Part shown: positions 55,801-64,000 of the stretch, in pieces
Layout of the letters: the number at the start of each line of letters is the position of its first letter
How positions within the stretch are numbered: position 1 is the stretch's first letter
From: Ascaphus truei
Lineage: Eukaryota; Chordata; Amphibia; Anura; Ascaphidae
Direction of reading: 5' to 3'
DNA: 64,000 nucleotides
Assembly (NCBI GenBank): GCA_036426205.1
Contig: CM071586.1
Coordinates: forward strand, 10,454,383 to 10,518,382
The notes under the pieces: model-generated
Seen by the model: only the letters and a program-made list of their open reading frames with translations
Database searches by the model: none
What the model was told of the DNA's origin: nothing
Position numbers and translations under genes: made by a program

Positions 55801-58800
55801 TTCCGCAGGTACGTCCACTAAATGCATAATATTCCTTATCGTCTTGTGGACTAAACATCGCACACTAGTTCAAGAGAAGGTTGTCCGGGACCGAACAAGG
55901 GAACGGTGAATTAAAGGGGTAAATGAATGAAGCATTTATGCTATATGTGCTTCAGTGCAATTAACTGGAAGGAAAAAACTGAATTAAAATTCTGTTGCTC
56001 ATGCATTTTGTTATAGGGGTATGTCTGAGCACACCTGCGCTTCCACGTAGGAGCAAAGTGACCAAATGACAATGACGTGTTTAATGGGTTAAAGGGTCAG
56101 TCCCACACAGGAGCAAAATGACCTAATGACAGGGACGTGTTTAATGGGTTAAATGGTCAGTAACATGTAGACGCAAAGTGAGCCATTAAACACGTCACTG
56201 TCATTAATCACTTTGCTCCTACACGACTAACCCTTCAACCAATTAAACACATCACTGTCATTAGGTCAAAGGGTCAGTCTCACATAGGACCAACGTGAGC
56301 TAAAGACAGTGACATGTTTAATGATTAGAGGGTCTAGCTTGAGGTAAGCGTAAGCTTTTATATTAAAGACAAATGTCGCTGCACTCAAAAGCAAGTTTAA
56401 AAGATGACATATAGATAGTACTCATTAGTGCCACCACGTCCTCCGTTCCCGGGTACACCGAGTCGCATCAAAAGACATTACGCATTCAGCGCGTGTCCAA
56501 CGGGATGACCACAGACATGCCGCCCTACGTTCTACCACTTTCCCAATCAACGTTCAATCCACGTTCTCTACATTACAGATACAAATCCAGACTAACTCCC
56601 GTCCCTCCTCGAGTTTCCCCTCCCTTCTCCCCATATCTCTCCCCCCGTCCTCCGTTTCTCTCGCCCATCTTTCCCTCTCCCCCGGCTTGATTTGTTTAAG
56701 AACGGAGGTCGGAACGTCATCCCATGAGACATTGAACATGTGACGGACGTTGGCACCGTAGAGCGTACTCCGGGACTGCCGAACCCACTAGTTCCACCAG
56801 TATTTTCTGAGCCGGCTACATCTTACCTCCCTGATACTGAAGGAATATTGAGGTAAAGGTCCCCCCAATTGACTAGTGCTACAGAGCATTATGTCCACAT
56901 ATTAATGAATTGCTGCATCCGGAATAAAATGAAAATAAACAGTGGAGCTGATGTAGATTAACCCCTAGTTGGGACGTGGTCTGGCAAGACTGTGAAGGGT
57001 TGTCCGGGGGAAGTCCTGAGACCCGCCCAGACCCCATGCATAAGTCCTGCAACTCAATCAACCAGTACACCTGGGGAAGCTCCAACTTTCAAAGTAGTAA
57101 CAAAGTACTCGCATATATCTTTAATTCATCCGGTTTCGTGTGCTCCACACTGTATGAAGATACAAGGAGAAATCACCATCACTGAGGAGTGCTGTGCAGC
57201 CGTGCCCACTGTCTCACTCTCCTCCTCAGTCATGGTGATTTCTCCTTACCTCCCTGATAGTCTTGGCAACATGAACGAGTTAGGAGTGGTGTCTTCATGA
57301 TATTCAATCCGATAACATTAGCAAGATTTCACCAGCAACAAATGGAAAGAGTTCTTTACAGTAAGGGCAGTTAAAATGTGGAATTCATTACCCATGGAGA
57401 CTGTGATGGCAGATACAATAGATATGTTCAAAAAAAAGTTGGACATCTTTTTTTTTTTTTTTTAGAAAGGAAAGGTATACAGGGATATACCAAATAAGTA
57501 AACATGGGAAGGGAGTAATCCGATTGCCAATTCTTGGAGTCAGGAAGGAATTAATTTTCCCCTTATGAGATATCATTCGATGATATATCATTGGGGTTTG
57601 TTGTTAACCTTCTTCTGGATCAATATACTTTAAGTACGGATAAAAGATAAAGTATCTGTCGTCTAAATTTAAAATACATTGAACTCCATGAACTTATGTC
57701 TTTTTTCAACCTCATCTACTATGTAACTATGTAACTGACCTCTTTAGCCTTTTTCTGGCAGACTCCAATTTCCTATAAACCAGGACTCGTCACACCTATT
57801 CTAAATAACCCCTCTTTTGACCCAACCTCTATATCTACCTATTGCCCTATCATCTCCACCATTTGCTTCCAAGCTACTCAAGTGGCTTGTCTACCACTGC
57901 TTGACTCACTTTATCTCCAACTCCCTGCTCTACTCTATGTAAATCCGGCTTCCACCCTCAACACTTATCTAAGACGGCAACGTACAAAAGTGGCCAAAGT
58001 CTATGGGTGTCATTTCTCCTTACTTATTATCTTGGATCCTTCTGCTGCCTTTGTTACTGCTGATCCAGCCGTCTCCTGCTCACTCTCTTGTCCTCCACCC
58101 CACAGCTTTTTCCTGTTTCACGTTTTACCTATGTAACCACTACTTCTGTGTTTCCTTCTCATCCACTCCCTGCTGTACATTATTTTTTTTCAAGTATCCA
58201 ATGGGTTTAACTGAAAAAATGTGAATGTAAACAATTTTAAAGAGATTTAATACATACATTGTTTCTGTGTGTTAGTGAGTAAGTAGAGACACAAGGTTTG
58301 GTAAATATGTTTAGCTATGTTTTTGTGTTATATAATTATGAATGATTATGACCTACTTACTACCTGTTTAATTATTTTTTTTTATAGATCTATTACCGTT
58401 CTGGGTTTTATCAGAATAGAATACATACATATCATATATTTGTTAGAATATTACATTAGGTATTTGTCACTTTACAGTGTGTGTGTGTGTGTATGTGTGT
58501 GTGCGCGATTCATATATATATATACACATAAAAAAAGTAGGGAAAGGTGTGGCGCACCACCAATCAATAAAACCAAGAACGGGTGACTACCATAAAAATA
58601 TATTTGGTCATGTAAAAGGACAAAAATACTGTGGAGAGCCCGGTGACATGTTGCACCATGTTGTGATCTTGCCGATCTGGGAACAGATTCAGATTTGGCT
58701 AAAGAGGATTTTGTGCCTCGAAATTCCTCTAGATCCCTGGTCATTCATGTTGAATAAGCCACTGGAGGGCCTGTCAAGAGCAGGGAATAAATTAATCGCC

Positions 58801-60131
58801 CACTTTGTGACGGCGATGAGGTGCGAGACCGCGGCATTGTGGAAACAAAAACGCAATTCCATCTATAGAGAAGATTCAGAATAGAATTTTGGTTTGTCTG
58901 CCAGATGGAGACATTGACAAGTTTGGTCAATGACACTGGCTCAAATTTTCAAAAAGTATGGCTTCCGTGGTTGGCGCAAACGGACATTGCAGGTGTGAGC
59001 AATGCCACCATTTGGCTACGATAGAGGGAGGTGAGTACTCCTTTGACAAAGTGTAGTAAAGAATGGACGGTGACGGGAGAGACAGATGGAGGTTAGGGAA
59101 GATTCATATAGGAAGGCCAGATACGACACACACGTAGCATACAATGGTATCGAAGAGACGATGGAACCTCCCAGAACAGAGTTGAAAAAAGCGAGAGAGT
59201 ACGGTTCACGGTGGAGCCAGTTGGGTGTGCAGTCAGTGTTACCTTCCCATTCCCATCCCCCCCTCCTTTTCCTGATGTGTCTTCCCCCGCCCCCCCAGTG
59301 TCTTTGTACAGTGTGTTTATATGTGATTTAGTTTTGCCACACAAAAAAAGGTGCGGGCGTGTTATAGAACAGATTGAAGGTGTTATAATGTGTATCACAA
59401 TTGCTGTACCTTTAAAAAGTGAATAAAATATAAAGTTGGGGGAAAAAAGGACAAAAATAAAAAATCAACCACCTACGCGTTTCGTTTATTGATCAAGGTT
59501 TCTATTTAGCCATCTTCTTTTTAAACTAGCCACTATCTCCATATGATTATCCGATGGGAGACCTCCTATTTTTATTTTGATGCTAAGAGAACATATATAT
59601 ACATATATGTACAACATATAATACCCATCGGATTAAAACAGCAGGGGTCCCTGGCAGTCCCATTCAGTTTGAATGGGACTGCCAGGGACTCCCGCGGTTA
59701 ATCTGATGGGCCATTAGTCAATGCAGAAATGCCTTAAACTAGACCCAGCATGTACCTGGGTCTTTTTGGCGATTGCCACTGGTTTGTGTAAGAATAACCG
59801 TCGGCACTACAGTATGTGTGTGTCCAAGAATATCGTTCACTAATGCTACCTGACCCCATTTTCTCCATCTTGCCTATGTCACAGTGTCCTGATGCTGGAC
59901 ATTACTTCTGAAGGTATCTCCCGTGTTATTGGTCTCAAGGTCCCACTTGTCGTGAAGGAGATACGAGGGGTGTCATTATGACCTTCTCCAGATGCCCTCA
60001 CCTCTCCAGTCAGCAGGAAGACGATCTCCAAAGTGTAGTTCAAGATCCTCTCGGTCATCCGCTTCTTGTCCTTGTTCATCATTAGTTACTGTGCTTAGTC
60101 AAATGTTCCAACAATGACCATGTGGTGACCT
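48432..60131 (-). CDS. KRAB C2H2 zinc-finger gene B (multi-exon, apparently intact)
   Basis: Predicted exons in coding order: 60002-60131 (ATG at 60082), 54736-54933, 53853-53976, 52906-53016 and 48432-49895. All splice sites are GT-AG, and phases match at every join (0, 0, 1, 1). The product of about 655 residues would be a nuclear sequence-specific DNA-binding protein: N-terminal MNKDKKRMTERILN exon, DYIVVKK exon, divergent KRAB A box, PVNEDT exon, long acidic linker, then twelve C2H2 fingers. No stop or frameshift interrupts any exon, which argues for retained function. Introns carry CR1 and L1 fragments, a large pyrimidine minisatellite and a CpG-rich MITE. Transcription may start at the CpG-rich promoter near 63.7 kb. 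Confidence 0.85.
50121..50404. mobile_element. GC-rich MITE carrying NRF1- and YY1-like sites
   Basis: Left CAGCAGGGCCCCG and inverted right CAGCAGGGCCCCG are identical over 13 bp, with TA on both sides. Inside are CTGCGCATGCGCAAA near 50212 (NRF1-type palindrome), further GCGCGCGCAAAC, and CCAACATGGCGGCCC near 50323 (YY1-type). 284 bp, non-coding, within the intron before gene B's last exon. Confidence 0.85.
50650..51990 (+). repeat. About 30-bp pyrimidine-rich minisatellite, 1.3 kb
   Basis: The unit CTCCCCCACATGCTCCATCC plus TCACCATCCT recurs more than forty times with variants (CACACGCTCC, CTCTGCCCCACATG). Because 30 is a multiple of 3, several frames stay open for hundreds of residues on both strands; these have proline/serine/histidine- or glycine/glutamate-rich low complexity and are not genes. 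It lies in the intron between gene B exons 4 and 5. Confidence 0.95.
52906..53016 (-). CDS. Gene B exon 4
   Basis: Acceptor TTGGAATAATCAG ends at 53017; donor CGG|GTAAGTG follows 52906. The 111-bp exon enters and leaves in phase 1. It encodes DPPVNEDTISWEERED and ESCLRVLQDSQGMEIHEDTG. This short exon between KRAB and fingers is typical of the gene family as I know it. No equivalent was found in gene A. Confidence 0.8.
53330..53520 (+). repeat. Degenerate TCCA/TCTA microsatellite
   Basis: Repeated ATCCATCTA and ATCAATCAAT-type blocks in intronic sequence. Confidence 0.7.
53853..53976 (-). CDS. Gene B KRAB-like exon
   Basis: Acceptor GGGAAG ends at 53977; donor G|GTAAGAA follows 53853. 124 bp, phase 0 in and 1 out. 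It encodes CQIVFNSVAVYLFLKEW, then EHLEGHKEVYKYGILEDHH. Relative to gene A the DV pair has become SV, SMEEW has become LFLKEW, and VMMEGH has become GILEDH. The fold is probably kept, but positions usually needed for co-repressor contact are changed. Confidence 0.75.
54736..54933 (-). CDS. Gene B exon 2
   Basis: Acceptor CTCAATTCGCAG ends at 54934; donor GAA|GTATGT follows 54736. 198 bp, 66 codons, phase 0 on both sides. It starts DYIVVKKTDEQ and ends IIELITGE, and also contains NDSPISKHQDDKKLIAEKI. Clearly homologous to gene A exon 2. Confidence 0.85.
55080..56030. other. Intron sequence, nothing recognised
   Basis: Intron 1 of gene B. No exon or named repeat seen in this part. Confidence 0.4.
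56040..56345. repeat. About 60-bp units in direct and inverted order
   Basis: GGAGCAAARTGACC, GACAGTGACGTGTTTAAT and GGGTTAAAGGGTCAG-type blocks occur twice in direct order (56050-56160), then inverted (56180-56265), then direct again (56265-56330). This can fold back on itself. Confidence 0.75.
57320..57740 (+). mobile_element. CR1 LINE 3' end in intron 1 of gene B
   Basis: CACCAGCAACAAATGGAAAG, CATTACCCATGGAGACTGTG and TTCAACCTCATCTACTATG with a TATGTAAC tail match the copy at 15375-16520. A T18 run is present at about 57447-57464. 5'-truncated. 57740-58590 beyond it has no recognised gene. Confidence 0.85.
58600..58990 (+). mobile_element. L1-type LINE ORF2 C-terminal fragment
   Basis: The frame from 58477 contains KYCGEPGDMLHHVVILPIWE, then LNKPLEGLSRAGNKLIAHFV and MRCETAALWKQ. 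C-G-x2-G-x3-H-x-V and the following P-x-W fit the C-terminal zinc-binding region of L1-clade ORF2. A stop follows, then frameshifted continuation to about 58990. Confidence 0.65.
59469..59498 (-). ncRNA. Degenerate hammerhead-like motif, minus strand
   Basis: Minus strand: ACC, TTGATCA, AATAAAC, GAAA, palindrome ACGCGT, A, GGT. Stem I ACC with GGT and the palindromic stem III are kept, but the core lacks C3 and G8 and stem II is absent. Probably inactive. Confidence 0.25.
60002..60131 (-). CDS. Gene B exon 1 (start codon)
   Basis: Acceptor GAACTGCAG ends at 60132. The first ATG is at 60082 (a second follows immediately), with an in-frame stop (TAA) upstream, which supports this start. It encodes MMNKDKKRMTERILNYTLE through VFLLTGE and ends at donor GAG|GTGAGG. 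Having an acceptor upstream implies a non-coding 5' exon further right. Confidence 0.85.
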
Positions 60132-60419
60132 CTGCAGTTCTGGATAGGACTGTAGTTATACTTCACTGCAGCATCATCCTATCAAGGACTATAGAGAGAG
60201 AATGTCAGGATTTATATCAGCATTATACAGGAACTATCACACATGGGATACAATACATCGCAGGCTTTATCTCAGCGTTACACAGTAACTATTACACACG
60301 GGACAGTCAGGAGTAATAATTCTACGAGCTACCCGTACATCTGTTGAAAGAAGACTTCCTTTCATGTAAAATTTTCTTGGCCCTTTTTTTTAAACAATTT
60401 TTTTTATTGATGTTTTCCA

Positions 60420-60440
60420 GGGGGGGGGGGGGGGGGGGGT
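60420..60440 (+). repeat. Poly-G run
   Basis: About 20 G in a row, adjacent to a T-rich tract at 60388-60410. Confidence 0.95.
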
Positions 60441-60469
60441 GGAGGTACCAATTTACACGAATGTAGCCA

Positions 60470-61050
60470 AAGAGAAGTCATGGATGAGGTTCAGAACAGC
60501 TTATTTTATTATGTGGGGTTCTGGTATCTTTCTCGTTTCCCTCCCTGTTTCGACCTCTTATGTTTATGTAACTCAGCGGCATTAATCTATAGTGTACCAG
60601 GTTTTTTTGGAGCCTCTTGGTTGTAGGTCTTACAAACACCATAAGTGGTTCCATAACCTGGATCTCGTATAGTCTTTGGCACACCTCTCTTCTTCATAGA
60701 GGGCGAATTTCCTTCCAGGCCGATGATATCTCCCATCTAGCTGCCATGAGAATATGTGATGTCAATATATGTGGGGGGAGATTTAGTCCCTCAATAGGTT
60801 TACCCAAGATCATAACCGTAGGGTCCGTAGGGATCCTTATCACCACTGTTTCCTCAATTAACCAATGAACCATAGTCTCATATTTCTGAAGGGCTGGACA
60901 GACCCACCATATGTGGGCATTTCCCCCTAATTAGCCGCACCTTCTCCAGCACTGCTCTGTGGTCCCCGGGTATATCTGATTCAGCCTCTAGGGTGTGAGA
61001 TACCATGTATATAAGATTTTGTATATGTTTTCCCTCGTAGTGCACATACA
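60470..61050 (-). mobile_element. L1-type LINE ORF2 3' fragment
   Basis: The minus strand reads, across frameshifts, NAHIWWVCPALQKYETMVHW, IPTDPTVMILGKPIEGLN, AARWEISSAWKEI and VCQRLYEIQVMEPLMVF. HIWW-x-CP followed by a leucine-rich tail is the C-terminal zinc-knuckle region of L1-clade ORF2. 5'-truncated. 61051-62040 beyond it holds nothing recognised. Confidence 0.75.
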
Positions 61051-62049
61051 TGTTTTAGCTGCATTTTCCCAGATGTCCTCCCGTGCCTCGTAACTATTGG
61101 GATCTCCAACATGGATGCCTTCTGACTTCGCTGCCTCTACCAGCAGGACCGCCGAGGCAGGAACTCGACCTCTTCCTGAGCTGGATTGCTCCCACCTCCC
61201 CGCTCCCTTTCTAAGGCTTCCATTCCCCTCTCTCCTTGCCTGAAAGGTACTTCCTGCCTTGTCTCCTGCTGGAAGCCTTGGTCCTGTTTTACGGCCATAC
61301 CACCCTGCCTCTCTCCTGCCCTGACCCCACTATTCTACCGATTCAGGATTCTACTCGTCTAGGCATTTCTAGAGGGTCTAAGCTGCTTTGGGGAGCTTTG
61401 TTAGGTAGCTCATGAAAGTTTTGGAAAGTTATTTCAAGGTTATTTTAGACATAGCTATTTAGAGAGCATGGGGCTGCCTTAAAATGCGTCTATGCTCCTT
61501 GACATCACGTATCCGTCCTCCTTTCTGGGCCCTTTTGATGACACTTTTTCTTATCGTTAACAAAAGTAAATTCTTCATTTAACATGTTGTAAGTTTATTT
61601 TAAAAATGTATCCTCAGAAAATAAAAAAATCAGTGTTCTTCTGCATTTTTTTTCATTCGTTTTATTTTATACTTAAAAAATAAATAAAATTCAAGTATGG
61701 TATCCAAAGTGCCCACAACTTCATCCCATGTCTTGGACCCAACTTGTTGGAATTGTGACAGAATACCCTTTTGGCGGAAGGGTTCTTGTCTGTGATTCTC
61801 AAAACCCACTGGCATTTTAGGGTAAAGCACAGTCACAGGACCATCCAAATCTGGTTTAAGTGCTTTATTTTCTTTGTCACTCCAGCAGACAAAATCAGGA
61901 CAAACAAAAGAATCCCAAATAAATCCCAGCTCTATCTGAGCACTAACTATACAGCAATTCTCTCACTATCTCTGGGTGGCTTTCCCACTTACCAAACAAT
62001 AAAACACAGATATCACAAACAAAACCTGTTGCAGGCCAGTGCCTGTCTG

Positions 62050-63480
62050 TAGCATCTCTAAGGCCTGGGACATAGTAGGATCAGCCTTGCTGACCCGTGC
62101 TGAGGCGCGCTCACGCTCTGCACTGAGCCCCTGCAGCCGCAATGAGAGCGGCTTTAGCAGAGGCTCGCGCACGCTTACGGAAGCGTGTGTCTTACCAAGA
62201 TTTCAGATTTGGCGCTCGCCGGAGCGCAGGGCCGGTCACGTGAGCGGTTCGCCCAATGAGGGCGAACCAGCTCCGTGACGTCACTGGCCCGCCCCCAGAC
62301 ACGCCAACGAACGGCGCGCGCTCTAAGGCCAGGGAAAGCACCGCTTTCCCTGAGCCTCAGCGCGCCTCCGCACGGGCAAAGTGTCTATGCCCGAGGCCTA
62401 AGGCTTTGGTCCCGCTGCGTCCGGCGGCGTGCGCGGCCGTGGACCACCAGCCCCTTTCCTCCAGTGTGGAGGTCCTCGCTGGCTCCTTCCGACGTGGCTG
62501 ACTGCGTGCTGTGCCACGTCAGCCGGCCGATGCTGCAAGCTCCTAGTGATTTGCAGCTCTGACGCGTCACGTGATGCGGCAGTCAGCCAATGAGGAAGGA
62601 GGAGATACGGATGGGAGGCGGCTTGGGAGGGGAGCAGGGAAGGAGCGGGGGGGGGGAAGGGGGGGATGTGTATATGTATGTATGTGGGGGGGGGGGGTGG
62701 ACGGCACCACAATCTCAGACAGTGAGCGGTGGCGCGGCAGATCACAGCAAACACGCAAAATGTATATTTTCGCGCTGCTGCCGCGCCACGTGACTCTGCC
62801 AAGCCAATCACAGCGCGGCTGGGGTAGGCGGGGGGTGTGGGGGGGTCCCGGTGGGCAGGAGGAGCAGGGCAAGTTTTATAGTGTGGCTGAGTTCAACTAG
62901 ACGGTGCTGGGAATAACACCTGCCAGGGTGGAGCCGCTGCAAAGCCCTCAGCATGACAGACACGCAGAGAAAACTGTGCCGGGTGTGGCTGTGTGTGAAG
63001 CCGGGTGTGACGTCGTAGCCACGCCCCCCAGCCGTCGCTCACAGCACAGCACAAAAAGTGCGCTTCGCGGGCACGCGCAATAGCACAGGCGCGACCGCTC
63101 CAACGATAACACAAGCCAAAGGCCTGCGACAAAGTAGGCTGAGCCGTGCTGAGCGGCGCTGAGCAGATGCACTTACCCCCTGCATCTGTCATCAGCGCGG
63201 CTTTAGCAGCCGCTTCCGCATGCGTGCGGAGGCTCAGGGGAGTGGAGGAGCGGTCACATGACCGCTCACATCCAATGGGAGCGAGGGACTAGCCCCGCCT
63301 CCCGCCTCCGCCCCACCCCCAAAGCGCGCTCACTGCCTCGCCTGTCAGGATGCAAAAAAGCTCCAGTTTGAGCAGGCGAGGCAGAGCAGGAGCGCGGATC
63401 AGCGCGGCCCGAGGCCTAAGGCCCCGCTCCCTCAGGCGGCGCGCTGACAGGCAATTGACCGCTACTTGCGGTCTGTAGGG
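62050..63480. promoter_or_regulatory. CpG-rich region with a duplicated GC-rich repeat
   Basis: High CpG density throughout. 62060-62420 and 63115-63450 share landmarks: GGCCT(G)GGACAAAGTAGG-type starts, GAGCGCGGCTTTAGCAG-type centre, GGAGCGGTCACATGACCGCT-type segment, and GAGGCCTAAGGC, so two copies of one CpG-rich element are present. A poly-G tract lies at 62645-62700. No coding exon is recognised. Confidence 0.55.
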
Positions 63481-63660
63481 AGCTGGAGCCAGAGTGGGGG
63501 GGGGGGGGGTGACCTCGCCTTTAGAGTGTAAGCTCCTGGGATCGGGGGGTGACCTCTCCGCGCCGTTATACTGCAGAATATGTTGGTGCCATTTAAATAA
63601 CCCATACATTAATGACGATGATGATGAGGTTATATAAGACAATGCAGCTCGGCTCCTTAC

Positions 63661-63742
63661 CTCCTCACCCACCGCCTCTGCCCTGATTGGCTCTCCGGCT
63701 GGGCGCCTCCCTGCCGCCCGGTGCATTGCGGGAGTTGTAGTC
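63661..63742 (-). promoter_or_regulatory. Putative minus-strand promoter and non-coding first exon
   Basis: Minus strand: GACTACAACTCCCGCAATGC (63742-63723), a ZNF143/Staf-type motif, then GCCAATCAGGG (CCAAT box context) and, at 63661, GAGGAG|GTAAGGA, a strong donor. It could supply the 5' non-coding exon that gene B needs before the acceptor at 60132. The link to gene B is inference. Confidence 0.45.
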
Positions 63743-63782
63743 ATGCGGCTGGGCCTGCGCGGCAGCGGCCGGGCGCGGCTGG

Positions 63783-63898
63783 ACTACAACTCCCACAATG
63801 CTGTCTGGCGGCTGCGTGGTGACGTCTTGGCGATGCCAGCCAATGGCAGCGCGGGTTCACCACCCCCCTGGGCCCGCCCCCACACATGGCTGCAGGAG
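63783..63898 (+). promoter_or_regulatory. Putative plus-strand promoter and first exon
   Basis: ACTACAACTCCCACAATGC (63783-63801) is a second ZNF143/Staf-type motif in the opposite orientation. It is followed by GTGACGTCTT (CRE-like), CCAATGG (CCAAT box), a GGGCCCGCCCCC GC box, and ATGGCTGCAGGAG (63886-63898) joined to GTAAGAG, a strong donor. The ATG may start a gene whose body lies outside the window, coding MAAG so far. Confidence 0.5.
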
Positions 63899-64000
63899 GT
63901 AAGAGCTGGAGGAGCTCGGGCTTTGTTACCTACACCCAGTATGTATCTGCCTGTATACCCCCTGTGTGTGCGTCACTCACTGTATATACCTATATATAAT

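Noticed and set aside
1..64000. tRNA, rRNA or snRNA genes
   Set aside because: No cloverleaf with intact A and B boxes, 5S-like or spliceosomal RNA sequence was recognised by eye; a covariance search would settle this.

Overview
The window looks like vertebrate, most likely amphibian (frog-type), nuclear DNA. The only convincing host genes are two KRAB C2H2 zinc-finger genes on the minus strand. Both have the split N-terminal exon layout I associate with frog KRAB-ZNF genes (an exon ending LLTGE, then an exon opening D/EYIVVKK, then a KRAB A-box exon). Almost everything else is mobile or simple-repeat DNA: CR1, L2, L1-like and Penelope-like retroelements, retroviral remnants, LTR-like units, a Tc1 transposon, a hAT element, several short TIR elements (MITEs), and many micro- and minisatellites. 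There are no operons, no prokaryotic signals, and no tRNA or rRNA gene that I could recognise.

Layout. 1-3.6 kb: a GC-rich patch with five inverted CCAAT boxes and a broken retroviral gag. 3.65-7.4 kb: an inverted-arm element with 15-bp flanking direct repeats that hosts two LTR-like insertions and a MITE. 8-10.4 kb: a repeat with a weak hammerhead-like core, then the 3' end of a retroviral env plus its 3' LTR. 10.4-12.6 kb: several tandem arrays. 12.6-16.5 kb: a Penelope-like element whose GIY-YIG part is amplified in tandem, then a CR1 fragment. 17.6-20.4 kb: a noisy satellite. 21.3-24.7 kb: a dead Tc1 transposon split by a LINE. 26.7-31.05 kb: an L2 copy split by an LTR-like unit (itself holding a MITE) and by a 2-kb hAT element with 8-bp target duplications. 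31-33 kb: two more hammerhead-motif repeats.

ZNF gene A occupies about 33.3-40.8 kb (minus) and has five zinc fingers. Gene B occupies about 48.4-60.1 kb (minus); it has five open, phase-compatible coding exons ending in twelve fingers and looks intact. Between them lie a 250-bp near-perfect palindrome, a foldback with a hammerhead-like core, a Gypsy-type LTR, polypurine tracts and a MITE carrying NRF1- and YY1-like sites. The right end (62-64 kb) is a CpG-rich, apparently bidirectional promoter with two divergent ZNF143/Staf-type motifs. On the minus side it may drive gene B through a non-coding first exon; on the plus side it has a short ATG exon running out of the window.

The most interesting signal is a recurrent short motif: C-T-G-A-N-G-A, a hairpin, G-A-A-A, then a palindromic stem. 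It is found in several otherwise different repeat families and, in most copies, fits a type I hammerhead ribozyme fold with sequence changes that keep the helices paired. Hammerhead ribozymes are known in Penelope-like elements; finding them also in several unrelated-looking short repeats here deserves a proper check.
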